Positions 54,299-64,000 of a stretch of DNA of 64,000 nt are shown piece by piece. The DNA is taken from NCBI GenBank assembly GCA_017962235.1, contig JAGCVS010000016.1, positions 28,097 through 92,096 on the forward strand, in the 5' to 3' direction. Numbering within the stretch: the stretch's first letter is position 1; each line of letters starts with the position of its first letter. The stretch comes from Bacteroidales bacterium (lineage in GTDB: Bacteria; Bacteroidota; Bacteroidia; Bacteroidales; UBA932). A program made the translations under genes and the position numbers. Under the pieces are notes generated by a model, which was not told the DNA's origin, ran no database searches, and was given only the letters and a program-made list of their open reading frames with translations.

Positions 54299-55081
54299 AT
54301 GGAAATCTCGTTCATAGGATGTGGGAACATGGGCGGCGCAACAGCGCGCGGCCTTATCGCCAACAAGGTTGTGGCAGCCGGTGATGTTTGTTGCTGCGAC
54401 CATAACCAGACAAAGCTCGATGCCCTGAAGGCATTTGACGGCGGTATCCACACCACCCTGAGCAGCCGTGAGGCGGCCGGCGGTGCAGACATGATTGTCC
54501 TCTCCGTAAAGCCATGGTGCGTGGAGAAATCATTGGCAGAAATCCGTGACCTTATTCACACTGACAGGCAAGACCTGGTGGTCATAGCCGCCGGCGTCAC
54601 CTTTGAGATGCTCAAGGGATACCTGCAGGATCCAAACGCCACCCTTTTCAGCGTGATCCCCAACACAGCGATAGAGGTGGGCAGCAGCATGACCTTCGTG
54701 GCAGCATGCAACTCCACCCCGCAGCGCACCGCCCGCATAGTGGAGATGTTCGATTCTCTGGGCAAGGCGCTGCTGATTCCGGAAGAGAAGATGGCGGCCG
54801 GTACTGCACTCGCCTCCTGCGGAATTGCATATGCTATGCGTTATGTCCGCGCCGCGATGGAAGGGGGCATCGAGCTCGGTTTTAAGGCCGATGACGCCCG
54901 CGACATAGTGCTCAACACCGTAAAGGGAGCAACCGACCTGCTGCTGGCCAGCGGAGAGCATCCGGAGGATGCGATAGACAAGGTCACAACCCCTGGCGGA
55001 ATCACTATAAAGGGGCTTAACGAAATGGAAAAGGAGGGCTTCAGCCACGCCGTAATCGCGGGTCTGAAAGCCAGCAAATAA
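54299..55081 (+). CDS. proC: Pyrroline-5-carboxylate reductase
   Basis: 260 residues, the normal length. The Rossmann start is MEISFIGCGNMGGATARGL. The conserved C-terminal segment VTTPGGITIKGLNEMEKEGF carries the P5CR signature (PGGxT). It performs the last step of proline synthesis. It is followed without a gap by proB, so the whole pathway from glutamate is in one operon. Confidence 0.95.
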   Translation: MEISFIGCGNMGGATARGLIANKVVAAGDVCCCDHNQTKLDALKAFDGGIHTTLSSREAAGGADMIVLSVKPWCVEKSLAEIRDLIHTDRQDLVVIAAGVTFEMLKGYLQDPNATLFSVIPNTAIEVGSSMTFVAACNSTPQRTARIVEMFDSLGKALLIPEEKMAAGTALASCGIAYAMRYVRAAMEGGIELGFKADDARDIVLNTVKGATDLLLASGEHPEDAIDKVTTPGGITIKGLNEMEKEGFSHAVIAGLKASK

Positions 55082-56161
55082 ATGGACAGGATAGCAGTTA
55101 AAATAGGTAGCAATGTGCTCACGCGCAAAGACGGGAGCATAGATTTCACCCGTATATCCTCGCTGGTAGACCAGGTGAGCGACCTGAGGCGCAAGGGCAT
55201 TGATGTGATACTGATATCTTCCGGCGCCGTGGCGTTCGGACGGGACTCGCTGGACATCGCCACCCCGCTGGACACCGTATCGGCCAGGCAACTGTTCTCT
55301 GCGGTCGGCCAGACCAAACTGATGCACACCTATTACCAGCTGTTCAAAGAGCGCGGCCTGGAATGCGGGCAGGTGCTCACCACCAAAGAGAGCCTATCCA
55401 CCCGGCATCAATACCTCAACCAAAAGCACTGTATGGAGGTGATGCTTTCCTCCGGCGTGATTCCCATTGTGAACGAGAACGACACCATCTCCCTTACGGA
55501 GCTGATGTTCACCGATAACGACGAACTCTCCGGGATGGTGGCCACCATGATGGACGTCCGTCTGCTGATTATCCTTTCCGATGTGGACGGTATCTTTACC
55601 GGCGACCCGTCGGTGCCCGGCAGCGAACTGATCCGGGAAATCGCCCCCGGCAGCGACTCTGCGGAGAAATACATCCTGAACACCAAATCGTCCCGCGGAC
55701 GCGGCGGGATGCGCACCAAGTATGCAATTGCCCGCAAGCTGGCGCTGGAGGGGATTCCGGTGGCGATAGCGTGCGGCAAGCGCGACTGTATACTGGAGGC
55801 GGTCGCCTCCGGCAGCGACGCCCTCCCCTACACTCTTTTCCGCGCCGCGGAGAAGCCCATCTCCGGCGTCAAGATGTGGATTGCCCACAGCGGCGGCTTC
55901 GCCAAGGGCAGCGTAACTGTGAATGCAGGTGCGGCAGAGGCTTTGCTGGGCGGAGGTGCCACGTCGCTGCTGCCGGTGGGCATCACCGCGGTAGAGGGCG
56001 ACTTTGAGAAGGACGATATCGTCCGTATTCTCAATCCTGAAGGGCGCTCCATCGCCATAGGCAAGGCCAATTGCGATGCCGATACCGCCCGCAGGCAGAT
56101 GGGCCGCCGCAACGCCAAAGAGTTTGTACACTACGACTATCTTTATATCGAGCAGATATGA
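55082..56161 (+). CDS. proB: Glutamate 5-kinase with PUA domain
   Basis: 359 residues. An amino-acid-kinase domain (about 1-255, [38 protein letters not shown]) is followed by a C-terminal PUA domain (about 270-355, [26 protein letters not shown]). It phosphorylates glutamate and is usually feedback-inhibited by proline. The start directly abuts the proC stop, and the stop overlaps the proA start by 4 bases. Confidence 0.95.
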   Translation: MDRIAVKIGSNVLTRKDGSIDFTRISSLVDQVSDLRRKGIDVILISSGAVAFGRDSLDIATPLDTVSARQLFSAVGQTKLMHTYYQLFKERGLECGQVLTTKESLSTRHQYLNQKHCMEVMLSSGVIPIVNENDTISLTELMFTDNDELSGMVATMMDVRLLIILSDVDGIFTGDPSVPGSELIREIAPGSDSAEKYILNTKSSRGRGGMRTKYAIARKLALEGIPVAIACGKRDCILEAVASGSDALPYTLFRAAEKPISGVKMWIAHSGGFAKGSVTVNAGAAEALLGGGATSLLPVGITAVEGDFEKDDIVRILNPEGRSIAIGKANCDADTARRQMGRRNAKEFVHYDYLYIEQI

Positions 56162-57402
56162 TAAACGACCTTCTGACACAGGCCAAAGAGGCATCCGGAG
56201 CCATTGCGCAGCTCAGCGACCACATGATAAGCAAGGTGCTGCTGCAAGTTGCCGCCGCAATTGATGCCAACACCCGTTACATTCTGGACGCCAATAAAGA
56301 GGATCTGTTCCGGATGGACCCGGACAACCCCAAGTACGACCGTCTAAAACTCACTCCGGAGCGTATCACCGGCATCACCGCCGACATGCGCACCGTGGCC
56401 GGCCTCAAGTCGCCGCTGCACCGCACCCTGGAGTCGCGCACCCGTCCCAACGGGATGAAGATAGACAAGGTGAGCGTGCCTTTCGGCGTGGTGGGCGTCA
56501 TATATGAAGCCCGCCCCAATGTCACCGCAGATGTGTTCGGACTCTGCTTCAAATCTGGCAACGTGGCGGTGCTCAAGGGAGGCAGCGATGCCGCCGCCAG
56601 CAACCGCGCCATTGTGGATGTAATCGGTGACGTTCTCACCCTGAACGGCCTGCCCAAGGAGGTCTGCACCCTGCTCCCTGCAGACCGTGAAGTCACCGAC
56701 GCCATGCTGCACGCTAACGGCAAGATAGACGTAATAATCCCCCGCGGCAGCGCTTCTCTCATAAACTACGTGCGTCAGAACGCCACAGTACCCATCATAG
56801 AGACGGGTGCCGGGGTTTGCCATACATACTTTGATTCCGACGGCAACACCTCCATGGGTAAAGAGATTGTCTACAACTCCAAGACCCGCCGCGTTAGCGT
56901 CTGCAACGCGCTGGACTGTCTGTTGATTGCCCGCGACCGGCTCGCCGACCTGCCCGAGATATGCAAACGGCTGCCGGATGAGAAAGTCATCATTTATGCC
57001 GACGATGAATCCTACGCCGCCCTGGACGGCCACTATCCCGCCGAACTGCTTCAGCACGCATCTCTGGAAGATTACGGCCGCGAGTGGCTCGACTATAAGA
57101 TGAGCATCCGCACCGTGGCCGATGTAGAAGAAGCCATTGCTCACATCGCCCGCTACGGTTCCGGCCACAGCGAGTGCATAGTTACCCGCAGCGAGGCCGT
57201 CGCAGAGCAGTTCACCTCAAAGGTAGATGCCGCATGCGTCTATGTGAACGTCTCCACCGCCTTCACAGACGGCGCCCAGTTCGGCTTTGGCGCAGAAATC
57301 GGCATCAGCACCCAGAAACTCCACGCACGCGGCCCCATGGCCCTCCCGGAACTCACCACTTACAAATACATCGTCACCGGCAACGGCCAGGTCCGCTGGT
57401 AG
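56158..57402 (+). CDS. proA: Gamma-glutamyl phosphate reductase
   Basis: 414 residues from the ATG at 56158 ([14 protein letters not shown]), which overlaps the proB stop; a longer in-frame start inside proB is rejected. The aldehyde-dehydrogenase fold carries the catalytic cysteine in [12 protein letters not shown]. The [19 protein letters not shown] and [17 protein letters not shown] motifs are typical of ProA. Confidence 0.96.
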   Translation: MINDLLTQAKEASGAIAQLSDHMISKVLLQVAAAIDANTRYILDANKEDLFRMDPDNPKYDRLKLTPERITGITADMRTVAGLKSPLHRTLESRTRPNGMKIDKVSVPFGVVGVIYEARPNVTADVFGLCFKSGNVAVLKGGSDAAASNRAIVDVIGDVLTLNGLPKEVCTLLPADREVTDAMLHANGKIDVIIPRGSASLINYVRQNATVPIIETGAGVCHTYFDSDGNTSMGKEIVYNSKTRRVSVCNALDCLLIARDRLADLPEICKRLPDEKVIIYADDESYAALDGHYPAELLQHASLEDYGREWLDYKMSIRTVADVEEAIAHIARYGSGHSECIVTRSEAVAEQFTSKVDAACVYVNVSTAFTDGAQFGFGAEIGISTQKLHARGPMALPELTTYKYIVTGNGQVRW

Positions 57403-57408
57403 AGAATC

Positions 57409-59094
57409 TTAAAGGTACAGCATTATCATCACCTGGGCGGCGACGACGCGAAGGAACATGGTGAGGGGGTAGACGGTGGCGTAGTTCACGGCCACGCGGT
57501 TGCTGCCAAAGTATTGTTCCGAGAAGGAGAGCAGCACTACATCGGTGGTGCTGCCGGCCAGCAGACCGCAGATGCGCAGGAAATCCATCTTCATGGCGAA
57601 CTTGGCAATCAGAGCCACTATCGCCAGCGGGATCATCACAATCGCCAGGGCGTAGGGAATCCAGATGAAGCCGCCGGAGGTGAGGCTGCTCACAAAGGTT
57701 TCGCCTGCACTAAGGCCCACCGCCGCCATGAACAGCGAGAGACCGATTTCACGTATCATAAGGTTGGCGCTGAGGGCCGTATAGGTTGTGATGCGGAACT
57801 TGGGGCCGAAGTGTCCCAGGAGGATGGCCACAATCAGGGCGCCGCCGGCGAGCCCCAGACGGAGCGGCTGCGGCATGGAGGGGAAGCGGATGGGCAGGGT
57901 TCCAACCACAACGCCCAGCGCGATGCCGAAGAAGATGGGCACCAGGTTGGGCTTTGAGAGCGATTCGGGACGGTTGCCGATGAGTTTGGCGAGCCCCTGG
58001 ATGCCCTCTTCAGTACCCACCACCTGAATACTGTCACCCACCTGCAGAATCACGTCCGGCTCTGCCTGAAGTTCGATGCCGGCGCGCAGGATGCGGGTCA
58101 CGGTTACGCCGTATTTGCGGCGGATATCCAGCTTGCGGAGACTCTTGCCGGTGATGGCAGACTGGGTGATGGAGAGACGGCGGCTGGTGAGTTTGCTGCC
58201 GGGCTGCTGCCAGGAGTTCATATCCACATCGAACTCCTCGCCAAAGATGATGCGCACCATGTCCCTGTGAGCCAAATCGGTGACTATCAGCAACTGGTCG
58301 CCCTCCGCCAGAATCCAGTCGGGATCGGGCATGGAAACCTGAGAGGCACGCATCACGCGGGAGACCACAAAGTGCTCCCCCATCTTCTCTTCCGAGATAG
58401 ATGCCAGACGCTTGCCAAAGATGGCGGGATTCTCCACCTTGCAGGCGATGCGCAGCACATTGCCATCCTTCTTGTTCTGCTCTGCGATCTTAGCCTTCTC
58501 TTTCTCAATATCGACTCTGAACAGCCCTTTGAGGCTCAGAACCAGAATCATTGCCCCAAGCACGCCAAAGGGGTATGCCACCGCGTAGGCCGATGCCAGG
58601 CGCGACGACTCCTCCGCCGCCTGCACGGCATCGCCGCCAAGGGCCACAGTTACATCTGAGAGGGCCTGCTGGGCTGCACCGAGACCGGGGGTGTTGGTCA
58701 CGGCGCCCGACATCACGCCGGTCATAACCGCGAGACTCTCGCCCGTGATAAGATGTATCGCATAGGTGACGCCAACGGTGAGCAGCACGGTTACCACAGC
58801 CAGGATATTCATCCCCATGCCGTCCTTGCGGAACGAATGGAAAAAGCCGGGGCCCACCTGCAGACCGATGGCGAACACGAAGAGGATGAGGCCGAAGTCC
58901 TTAATGAACGACAGCATGGTGGCATCTATCCTGAAGCCGAAATGACTCAGGATGATACCCATGAACAGAACCCATGTGCTGCCCAGCGAGATGCCGGCCA
59001 CCTTGAAACGCCCCAGCCAGAGGCCGGTGGCAACCACCAACGCCAGTATCAGAATGGCACCTGCAGTGCCGCCTTGCGATATAAACTCCATCAT
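57409..59094 (-). CDS. YidE/AspT-type transporter with two TrkA-C domains
   Basis: 561 residues. Five to six membrane segments at each end flank a cytoplasmic middle (about 185-365) made of two TrkA-C (RCK-C) domains: LASISEEKMGEHFVVSRV ... GDQLLIVTDL and SLRKLDIRRKYGVTVTRI ... GDSIQVVGTEEGI. This is the architecture of the aspartate:alanine exchanger superfamily. The repeat motif GAVTNTPGLGAAQQAL in the first half and GSTTDVVLLSFSE in the second are the usual re-entrant segments. The substrate is unknown; a dicarboxylate or amino acid is likely. It is convergent with proA, 6 bases apart. Confidence 0.88.
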   Translation of the reverse strand: MMEFISQGGTAGAILILALVVATGLWLGRFKVAGISLGSTWVLFMGIILSHFGFRIDATMLSFIKDFGLILFVFAIGLQVGPGFFHSFRKDGMGMNILAVVTVLLTVGVTYAIHLITGESLAVMTGVMSGAVTNTPGLGAAQQALSDVTVALGGDAVQAAEESSRLASAYAVAYPFGVLGAMILVLSLKGLFRVDIEKEKAKIAEQNKKDGNVLRIACKVENPAIFGKRLASISEEKMGEHFVVSRVMRASQVSMPDPDWILAEGDQLLIVTDLAHRDMVRIIFGEEFDVDMNSWQQPGSKLTSRRLSITQSAITGKSLRKLDIRRKYGVTVTRILRAGIELQAEPDVILQVGDSIQVVGTEEGIQGLAKLIGNRPESLSKPNLVPIFFGIALGVVVGTLPIRFPSMPQPLRLGLAGGALIVAILLGHFGPKFRITTYTALSANLMIREIGLSLFMAAVGLSAGETFVSSLTSGGFIWIPYALAIVMIPLAIVALIAKFAMKMDFLRICGLLAGSTTDVVLLSFSEQYFGSNRVAVNYATVYPLTMFLRVVAAQVMIMLYL

Positions 59095-59116
59095 AGCCGC
59101 GGTGCAATAGCGGCGG

Positions 59117-59124
59117 CAAATGTA
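59117..59124 (-). promoter_or_regulatory. -7 box of the YidE/AspT-type transporter
   Basis: TACATTTG on the minus strand matches TAnnTTTG and lies 23 bases before the start at 59094. Confidence 0.5.
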
Positions 59125-59133
59125 TAAAAATAA

Positions 59134-61125
59134 TTATAGCGTAGCGTACTTTTCTCCGTATTCCAGCTGCTGGGCCACGAAATCGTCGCAGTACTCTATC
59201 TTGTAGTCAACCACTTTGCCTCCTTTCTTAACCGGAACAATAGTGGGATTCACAAAGCCGCGGTAGGGCTTGAGCTCCAGGGCGGCGTAGCGCTGCAGCA
59301 CCTCGCGGTGCAGGCCGGGGTCGATATTAACGGCATACTTCTCCACCAGAGCGCGGCCGGCGGCATAATCGCCCTCCGACTTGATGCGCTGAACCTCCGC
59401 CAGCAACTCTGCGAACAGACCGCGGAGGGCATCATAATCGTTGATTACAAAGTAGGTCTTGCCGTCGCGGATACGCATCTCTATCACCTTGTCTGCAGCA
59501 CCCTTCTCAAAGCACCAGTCGGCGATGAGCTTGCGGTTCTGCATGTGCGCCTCCGTATTCTGCTTGCCCAGTTCTATGCGGGTGAACTGGGTAAAGATGC
59601 CGTTGCGGATATAGGAATCGTATTCTGCTTTGTATGCCTCGGGATCTGTGAGCAGGCCAAGTTCAACCATCTTGGGATCAGCCAGATAGTAGAGTGCGAA
59701 CAGGTCGGCACGGGCCTCCTCCAGAGTGGAGCTGTACTCCTTGAGGGCATTGGGATTAGTGCCTTCCAGCAGCTGGCCGGAGCCGTGACCCAGACACTCG
59801 TGCAGGTCGGTGTGCAGATTGCTGGTGATGTAACCGTATTTGGTGATGCGCTGTCTCTCAGCATCGTCCCACGCAAATTCGCCCATCATGCTGTTGGGCT
59901 TCTCCAGAGCCGCTTTGTCGTATGCCTCTGTGATATTGGCGATAGTTACCGACTTGCTGCCATATTCTTTGCGAATCCAGTCTGCGTTGGGCAGGTTAAT
60001 GCCGATGGCTGTGGAGGGATACGCATCGCCCGCAATCACCGCCGCATTGATAACCTTGGCGGAAACGCCCCTGACAGTGGACTTGCGGAAGCGGGGGTCT
60101 ATCGGGGAGTGGTCCTCGAACCACTGCGCGTTGGCGCTCAGAATCTCGGTGCGCTGCGAAGCCTCAATATCCTTGAAGTTCACCATCGCCTCAAAGTTAC
60201 CCTTGAGTCCCAGCGGGTCACCGTAAACCTCTATGAAGCCGTTTATGAAATCCACGCGGGAGGCGGTATCCTGGGCCCACTCTATGCTGTAGATGTCCCA
60301 CAGACGCAGGTCGCCGGTGCTGAAATACTCTATCAGGTCTGAGATAATCTCCTTCTGAGCGTCGTTCTGCGCCACAGTCTTAGCCTTTTCCAGGTTGGAG
60401 CATATCTTGGTGAGGGCCGCGCCATAAAGGCCGCCGGTGGTGTACTTGAGCTCTTTGATCCGTCCTTTCTCATCCTTCACAAGCCGGCTGTTCAGGCCGT
60501 ATGAGATGGGGCTGGGGTCGGTGGGGTCTTCCATATCGGCATAGAATTTCTCCGCCTCGGCCTGGGTCACCCCCTCGTAAAGATGGTTGGCAGAGGCCAG
60601 GATAATATCCTTGTCAGTACCCTGATACTTGCGCACGGGGGCGATGTCGGGATTGTAGATAATCTCTATCAGCTTGTCATCCTGCTTGCACTCCGCGAAC
60701 AGTTGCGCCATGTATTCCCGGTCGCACTCGGGGAAGAATTTGTGCTCCCCGTAATGATGATGGATGCCGTTGGAGAAGAACACTCGCTTCGCATACACCA
60801 TAAACTGTTCCCACTGCTCACCGCTGCGCTCGCCGCCGTAATCCTTTATAATGGTTTCCAGCGCCTTGCGGATGGGCAGGTTATATTCATAGTTCTGCGC
60901 CCAGATAATGTCGCGGCCGTATTTGGCTGCCTCTGCCAGGTAGTAAACGTACGTTTTCTCCTGCAGGGTGAGCGAATCCCAGTCAGGAATCTGGTACTTG
61001 ATTACTCCTATGTCGGCAAACTCGTCTACGCAATATTTGAAGTCTTCCTGCGCGCCGCCGCGGTCGCAGGCAGAAAAAAGCACGCCAAGTGCAGATGCTA
61101 CAGCCATAATTGTGAGGTTTCTCAT
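59134..61125 (-). CDS. M49 family (dipeptidyl peptidase III-like) lipoprotein
   Basis: 663 residues from the ATG read at 61125; the longer frame to 61188 would cross the divergent promoter and bury the signal. Lipobox LFSAC. The M49 zinc motif is HECLGH (442-447), followed by the second motif EEARAD (469-474), where EECRAE is usual. The conserved upstream NLPNADWIRKEYGSKSV segment is present. DPP III removes dipeptides from the N-terminus of short peptides. As a lipoprotein it acts outside the cytoplasm, which is common in Bacteroidetes. Confidence 0.9.
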   Translation of the reverse strand: MRNLTIMAVASALGVLFSACDRGGAQEDFKYCVDEFADIGVIKYQIPDWDSLTLQEKTYVYYLAEAAKYGRDIIWAQNYEYNLPIRKALETIIKDYGGERSGEQWEQFMVYAKRVFFSNGIHHHYGEHKFFPECDREYMAQLFAECKQDDKLIEIIYNPDIAPVRKYQGTDKDIILASANHLYEGVTQAEAEKFYADMEDPTDPSPISYGLNSRLVKDEKGRIKELKYTTGGLYGAALTKICSNLEKAKTVAQNDAQKEIISDLIEYFSTGDLRLWDIYSIEWAQDTASRVDFINGFIEVYGDPLGLKGNFEAMVNFKDIEASQRTEILSANAQWFEDHSPIDPRFRKSTVRGVSAKVINAAVIAGDAYPSTAIGINLPNADWIRKEYGSKSVTIANITEAYDKAALEKPNSMMGEFAWDDAERQRITKYGYITSNLHTDLHECLGHGSGQLLEGTNPNALKEYSSTLEEARADLFALYYLADPKMVELGLLTDPEAYKAEYDSYIRNGIFTQFTRIELGKQNTEAHMQNRKLIADWCFEKGAADKVIEMRIRDGKTYFVINDYDALRGLFAELLAEVQRIKSEGDYAAGRALVEKYAVNIDPGLHREVLQRYAALELKPYRGFVNPTIVPVKKGGKVVDYKIEYCDDFVAQQLEYGEKYATL

Positions 61126-61145
61126 AAAAACGATATTTAGTGTCC

Positions 61146-61162
61146 CAAAATTAGTAACTTTG
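61146..61162. promoter_or_regulatory. Divergent -7 boxes for the M49 gene and purB
   Basis: Minus strand TAATTTTG at 61146-61153 (towards the M49 gene) and plus strand TAACTTTG at 61155-61162 (towards purB). Only one base separates the boxes, so the two promoters overlap and may be mutually exclusive. Confidence 0.52.
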
Positions 61163-61191
61163 AGGGTCATTTCTAACATTATTTGCAAAAT

Positions 61192-62535
61192 ATGTTAAGT
61201 CCGCTCACCGCCGTATCCCCCATAGACGGCCGCTATCAGTCCAAGACAGAAAAGCTGGAACAGTATTTCTCAGAATTCGCCCTTATCCGCTACCGCGTGA
61301 GGGTGGAGATCGAGTATTTCATAGCGCTGTGCGAGATTCCGCTGCAGCAGCTTTCCGGCTTTGACCACGCCCGTTTTGCCGACCTGCGCGCTCTGTACCT
61401 GGATTTTACTGAGGATGACGCAGCCGCCGTGAAGGAGATTGAGCACACCACCAACCACGACGTGAAGGCGGTGGAATACTTCATCAAGAAGAAGTTTGCG
61501 GCACTGGGCATCGACCCCCGCTACGGCGAATTCGTCCACTTCGGGCTCACTTCGCAGGACATCAACAACACCTCCGTGCCGCTGTCGCTCAAAGAGGGCA
61601 TCGGCGATGTCTTTCTTCCCGCGCTGGACGAGGTGTGCGGCATAATCAGCGGCTTTGAGCAGCAGTGGAAGGATGTGCCGATGCTGGCCCGCACCCACGG
61701 GCAGCCCGCCTCCCCCACCCGTCTGGGCAAGGAGTTCGGCGTGTTCGCGGCCCGTCTGGCAGAGCAGCGCCGGCAACTTGTAGCGCTCTCCTATCCGGCC
61801 AAGTTCGGTGGCGCCACCGGCAACATGAACGCCCATCACGTGGCATACCCCACGATTGACTGGAAAGCCTTCGGCGACAGGTTTGTGGAGGAGAAACTAG
61901 GGCTGAAGCGCTCCTGGCCCACCACACAGATAGAGCACTACGACAACCTGGCGGCCATCTTTGACTGTCTGGCGCGCATAAACACTATTCTGATTGACTT
62001 GTGCCGCGATATCTGGACATACATCTCCATGGAATACTTCCGCCAGCGGGTGGTTGCGGGCGAGGTGGGTTCGTCTGCCATGCCGCACAAGGTGAATCCC
62101 ATCGACTTTGAGAATGCGGAGGGCAACCTGGGAGTGGCGAACGCCGTGTATCGTCATCTTGCAGAAAAGCTCCCCATTTCGCGTCTGCAGCGCGATCTCA
62201 CCGACTCCACGGTGTTCCGTAACGTAGGTGTGCCGGTGGCGCATTCACTCATCGCCCTCGCCTCCTTGAAAAAGGGGCTCGGCAAGCTGATTCTGAACGA
62301 GGAGAAGCTGGCGGCCGACCTTGAAAACAACTGGGCGGTGGTGGCAGAGGCCATCCAGACCATTCTCCGCCGCGAGGGATATCCCAACCCGTACGAGACC
62401 CTCAAGGCACTCACCCGCACCGGAGCCGGGGTCAGCAGGGAGACCATCGCGCAGTTTATCGACTCCCTGGAGGTCGGCGAAAGCGTCAAGGCAGAGTTGC
62501 GGGCCATTACACCGTCTTCTTACACAGGACTTTAA
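61192..62535 (+). CDS. purB: Adenylosuccinate lyase
   Basis: 447 residues from the ATG at 61192 (MLSPLTAVSPIDGRYQSKT); a TTG three codons earlier is in frame but less likely. The fumarase/aspartase signature is GSSAMPHKVNPIDFENAEGN. TSQDINNT and RTHGQPASPT carry active-site residues of the long PurB type. It acts in both IMP and AMP synthesis. Confidence 0.96.
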   Translation: MLSPLTAVSPIDGRYQSKTEKLEQYFSEFALIRYRVRVEIEYFIALCEIPLQQLSGFDHARFADLRALYLDFTEDDAAAVKEIEHTTNHDVKAVEYFIKKKFAALGIDPRYGEFVHFGLTSQDINNTSVPLSLKEGIGDVFLPALDEVCGIISGFEQQWKDVPMLARTHGQPASPTRLGKEFGVFAARLAEQRRQLVALSYPAKFGGATGNMNAHHVAYPTIDWKAFGDRFVEEKLGLKRSWPTTQIEHYDNLAAIFDCLARINTILIDLCRDIWTYISMEYFRQRVVAGEVGSSAMPHKVNPIDFENAEGNLGVANAVYRHLAEKLPISRLQRDLTDSTVFRNVGVPVAHSLIALASLKKGLGKLILNEEKLAADLENNWAVVAEAIQTILRREGYPNPYETLKALTRTGAGVSRETIAQFIDSLEVGESVKAELRAITPSSYTGL

Positions 62536-62538
62536 GAT

Positions 62539-64000
62539 ATGAAAAGATACTTCACATTTCTGGCAAGCTTGCTGATAAGCCTGCTGGCCAGTTCGCAGCC
62601 CTATTGGAACCAGGGCAACCGTATCATGCCGCTGCGCGTGCCCGTGGGTGAGCGTCCGGAATTCATGGACCTCAACGGCGACGGAAGGCAGGATGCGGTG
62701 AAAAGCAACATCCACGGCAACATCCCCATACTCTGGCTGGACGAGGACGGAAACATGGCCCCGGGCGACACGGAGGGCGACACTGTGAACGACTGCCTGC
62801 TGGCAGACCGCGACTGTAACGGCGTCTACGACCTGATTGTGAAGTATGCCGACCAGAACGGCGACGGCAAGGCGGACCTGCAGCTGATTATTGACTATCC
62901 GCACTGCGGCCACGACTCGCGAAACTATATGTATGTGTTTGACGACGACGGCGACGGGGTGTTCAACTATATCGACTGGAACGAGATGGAGCTGCGCTGC
63001 TGGGAGAAGAACGGCATCAGCGACTTCTACACCGACTACAGCGGCAACAGCACCTTTCTGAAGACCCACCGGATGCCGGACCAGCTTGCAGACCTGCGCT
63101 ATCAGTGGGAGAATCCGTTCCTGTTCTATGACTACGACGGCGATGGCCTCAGCGAGATGGCGGTGCGATTCTGCGACGGTTCGCTGCCCGACAGCGGAGC
63201 CCAGGCTGCAGGCTATGACTTGCAGCAACACCAGGGGTGGATGCACTGGTTCTCCATGGGGATAGACATGGACAACGACAATGCCCCCGGCAACGATTTT
63301 GATTTTGACATGACGCTTTGCTACCGTGGGGAGAAGGCGGTCAACTACAGCGAATGTGTCCATCCGCTGCGGGGCATGCGCGGACTGCCTGAGGCCGACA
63401 AGTTCTTCCCCGATGCCCGCTTCAGGCTGCTCACGGAGCTCATTTACCCCGACCGGAAGCAGGCTTTCGCCAAGGGTTTCTCAGGCAACTGGCAGCGGGC
63501 GATATTCGCTTGGGATGAAGATGACGACTGTGGCCGCTGGGAGCGCGTGGAACTCTACGACAATCTGGACGCCTTCAGGCTCGGCACCAACAACCGGGGC
63601 CTTGACACCAACTCCCAGGCAGATGTATCGGGCGACCGCGGCGAGTGGGACGAAGACTTCTCCGGCTGCGGCGACATCTACATCGGCCGCTTTGACGGCC
63701 GTATCCACCTCTACGGCGCGGAACGCGGAGCATGGCGCATAGACCCCAATACCCGCTTCTATCAGGGCTTCAACCGCACCTGGCAGAACACCGCCCCGGA
63801 CCGCTTTGCCACCGTGGAGTATCTGGACGATAACGGCGACGGCTTCTTCGACTGCATCAAATACGATTTGGACGGCGACCGCGAATATGAATTTGAGACA
63901 TCCCTGCACGAGCTTGGCCTGGACGACCGCTGCGACGTGATTGATGTCTCAAAGATGAAATACAGGGACTATACCCGCCTGTTCAAGAAGGTCTCCGACG
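62539..64000 (+). CDS. Secreted protein with repeated calcium-binding DxDGDG motifs (3' end beyond window)
   Basis: 487 codons are visible, open to the right edge. Signal peptide MKRYFTFLASLLISLLASSQ. At least six EF-hand-like loops occur, including DLNGDGRQD, DQNGDGKAD, DDDGDGVFN, DYDGDGLSE, DDNGDGFFD and DLDGDREYE. These loops are spread through the chain rather than paired as in dockerins. The regions between them are rich in Trp, Tyr and Asp, as in extracellular glycan-binding or beta-propeller-like proteins. I do not recognise the family. It starts 3 bases after purB, but a functional link is unlikely. Confidence 0.65.
   Translation, partial: MKRYFTFLASLLISLLASSQPYWNQGNRIMPLRVPVGERPEFMDLNGDGRQDAVKSNIHGNIPILWLDEDGNMAPGDTEGDTVNDCLLADRDCNGVYDLIVKYADQNGDGKADLQLIIDYPHCGHDSRNYMYVFDDDGDGVFNYIDWNEMELRCWEKNGISDFYTDYSGNSTFLKTHRMPDQLADLRYQWENPFLFYDYDGDGLSEMAVRFCDGSLPDSGAQAAGYDLQQHQGWMHWFSMGIDMDNDNAPGNDFDFDMTLCYRGEKAVNYSECVHPLRGMRGLPEADKFFPDARFRLLTELIYPDRKQAFAKGFSGNWQRAIFAWDEDDDCGRWERVELYDNLDAFRLGTNNRGLDTNSQADVSGDRGEWDEDFSGCGDIYIGRFDGRIHLYGAERGAWRIDPNTRFYQGFNRTWQNTAPDRFATVEYLDDNGDGFFDCIKYDLDGDREYEFETSLHELGLDDRCDVIDVSKMKYRDYTRLFKKVSD

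Overview
The window is a gene-dense stretch of a Bacteroidetes chromosome, most likely Bacteroidales. The evidence is a SusC/SusD pair with a BACON-domain surface lipoprotein, many lipoproteins with short lipoboxes, fimbrillin-like and TPR-sensor kinase proteins, and repeated -7 boxes of the Bacteroidetes type TAnnTTTG. The GC content is fairly high for the group, so an uncultured gut or rumen Bacteroidales is plausible, but the genus cannot be read from the sequence. No gap between genes exceeds about 110 bases. I saw no phage, insertion sequence, CRISPR array, rRNA or replication origin.

Region 1 (1-25163) is carbohydrate use. A minus-strand polysaccharide utilisation locus runs from a LacI-type regulator at 17768 leftwards through a GH78 rhamnosidase, SusC, SusD, a BACON surface lipoprotein, two tandem GH5 mannanase-like lipoproteins, a GH2 beta-mannosidase, a clan GH-A hydrolase and a GH39-like lipoprotein cut by the left edge. 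A hairpin-plus-T-run terminator (7682-7712) separates the transport genes from the glycosidases. Divergent from lacI is a translationally coupled trio (ROK sugar kinase, MFS sugar transporter, SGNH esterase). An 18-base perfect palindrome sits in front of lacI, and a near copy sits in front of a GH106-like lipoprotein gene at 22771, so one regulator probably controls both loci. The likely substrate carries beta-mannosyl and alpha-L-rhamnosyl residues. A secreted serine hydrolase and a Gfo/Idh/MocA oxidoreductase follow.

Region 2 (25176-34171) holds a dispersed palindromic repeat, an acyltransferase, gdhA, a GH123-like protein, a ClpB with no N-domain, a TIM-barrel secreted protein and a NUC1-type endonuclease lipoprotein.

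Region 3 (34186-41373) is a six-gene operon: fimbrillin-like lipoprotein, two paralogous TPR-type sensor histidine kinases, a receiver-only response regulator, a third sensor paralogue without a kinase domain, and a small membrane protein. It looks like a surface-signalling system with no DNA-binding output of its own.

Region 4 (41397-47725) is housekeeping: a terminator shared with tRNA-Arg(CCT), rpmF, a YceD-like protein, typA and guaA, followed by a TonB-dependent receptor.

Region 5 (47722-54272) is the most unusual part. One minus-strand cluster encodes a GH78 rhamnosidase, a tetraheme NapC/NirT-type cytochrome fused to an FGE-fold domain, a Tat-exported Gfo/Idh/MocA oxidoreductase and a Tat-exported sugar isomerase/epimerase-like protein. 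It is fronted by two AAACGTTT palindromes one helical turn apart. I read it as a candidate periplasmic oxidative glycoside-degradation system wired to the quinone pool.

Region 6 (54299-64000) holds proC-proB-proA, a YidE/AspT-type transporter, an M49 peptidase lipoprotein, purB, and a secreted protein rich in DxDGDG calcium-binding motifs cut by the right edge.
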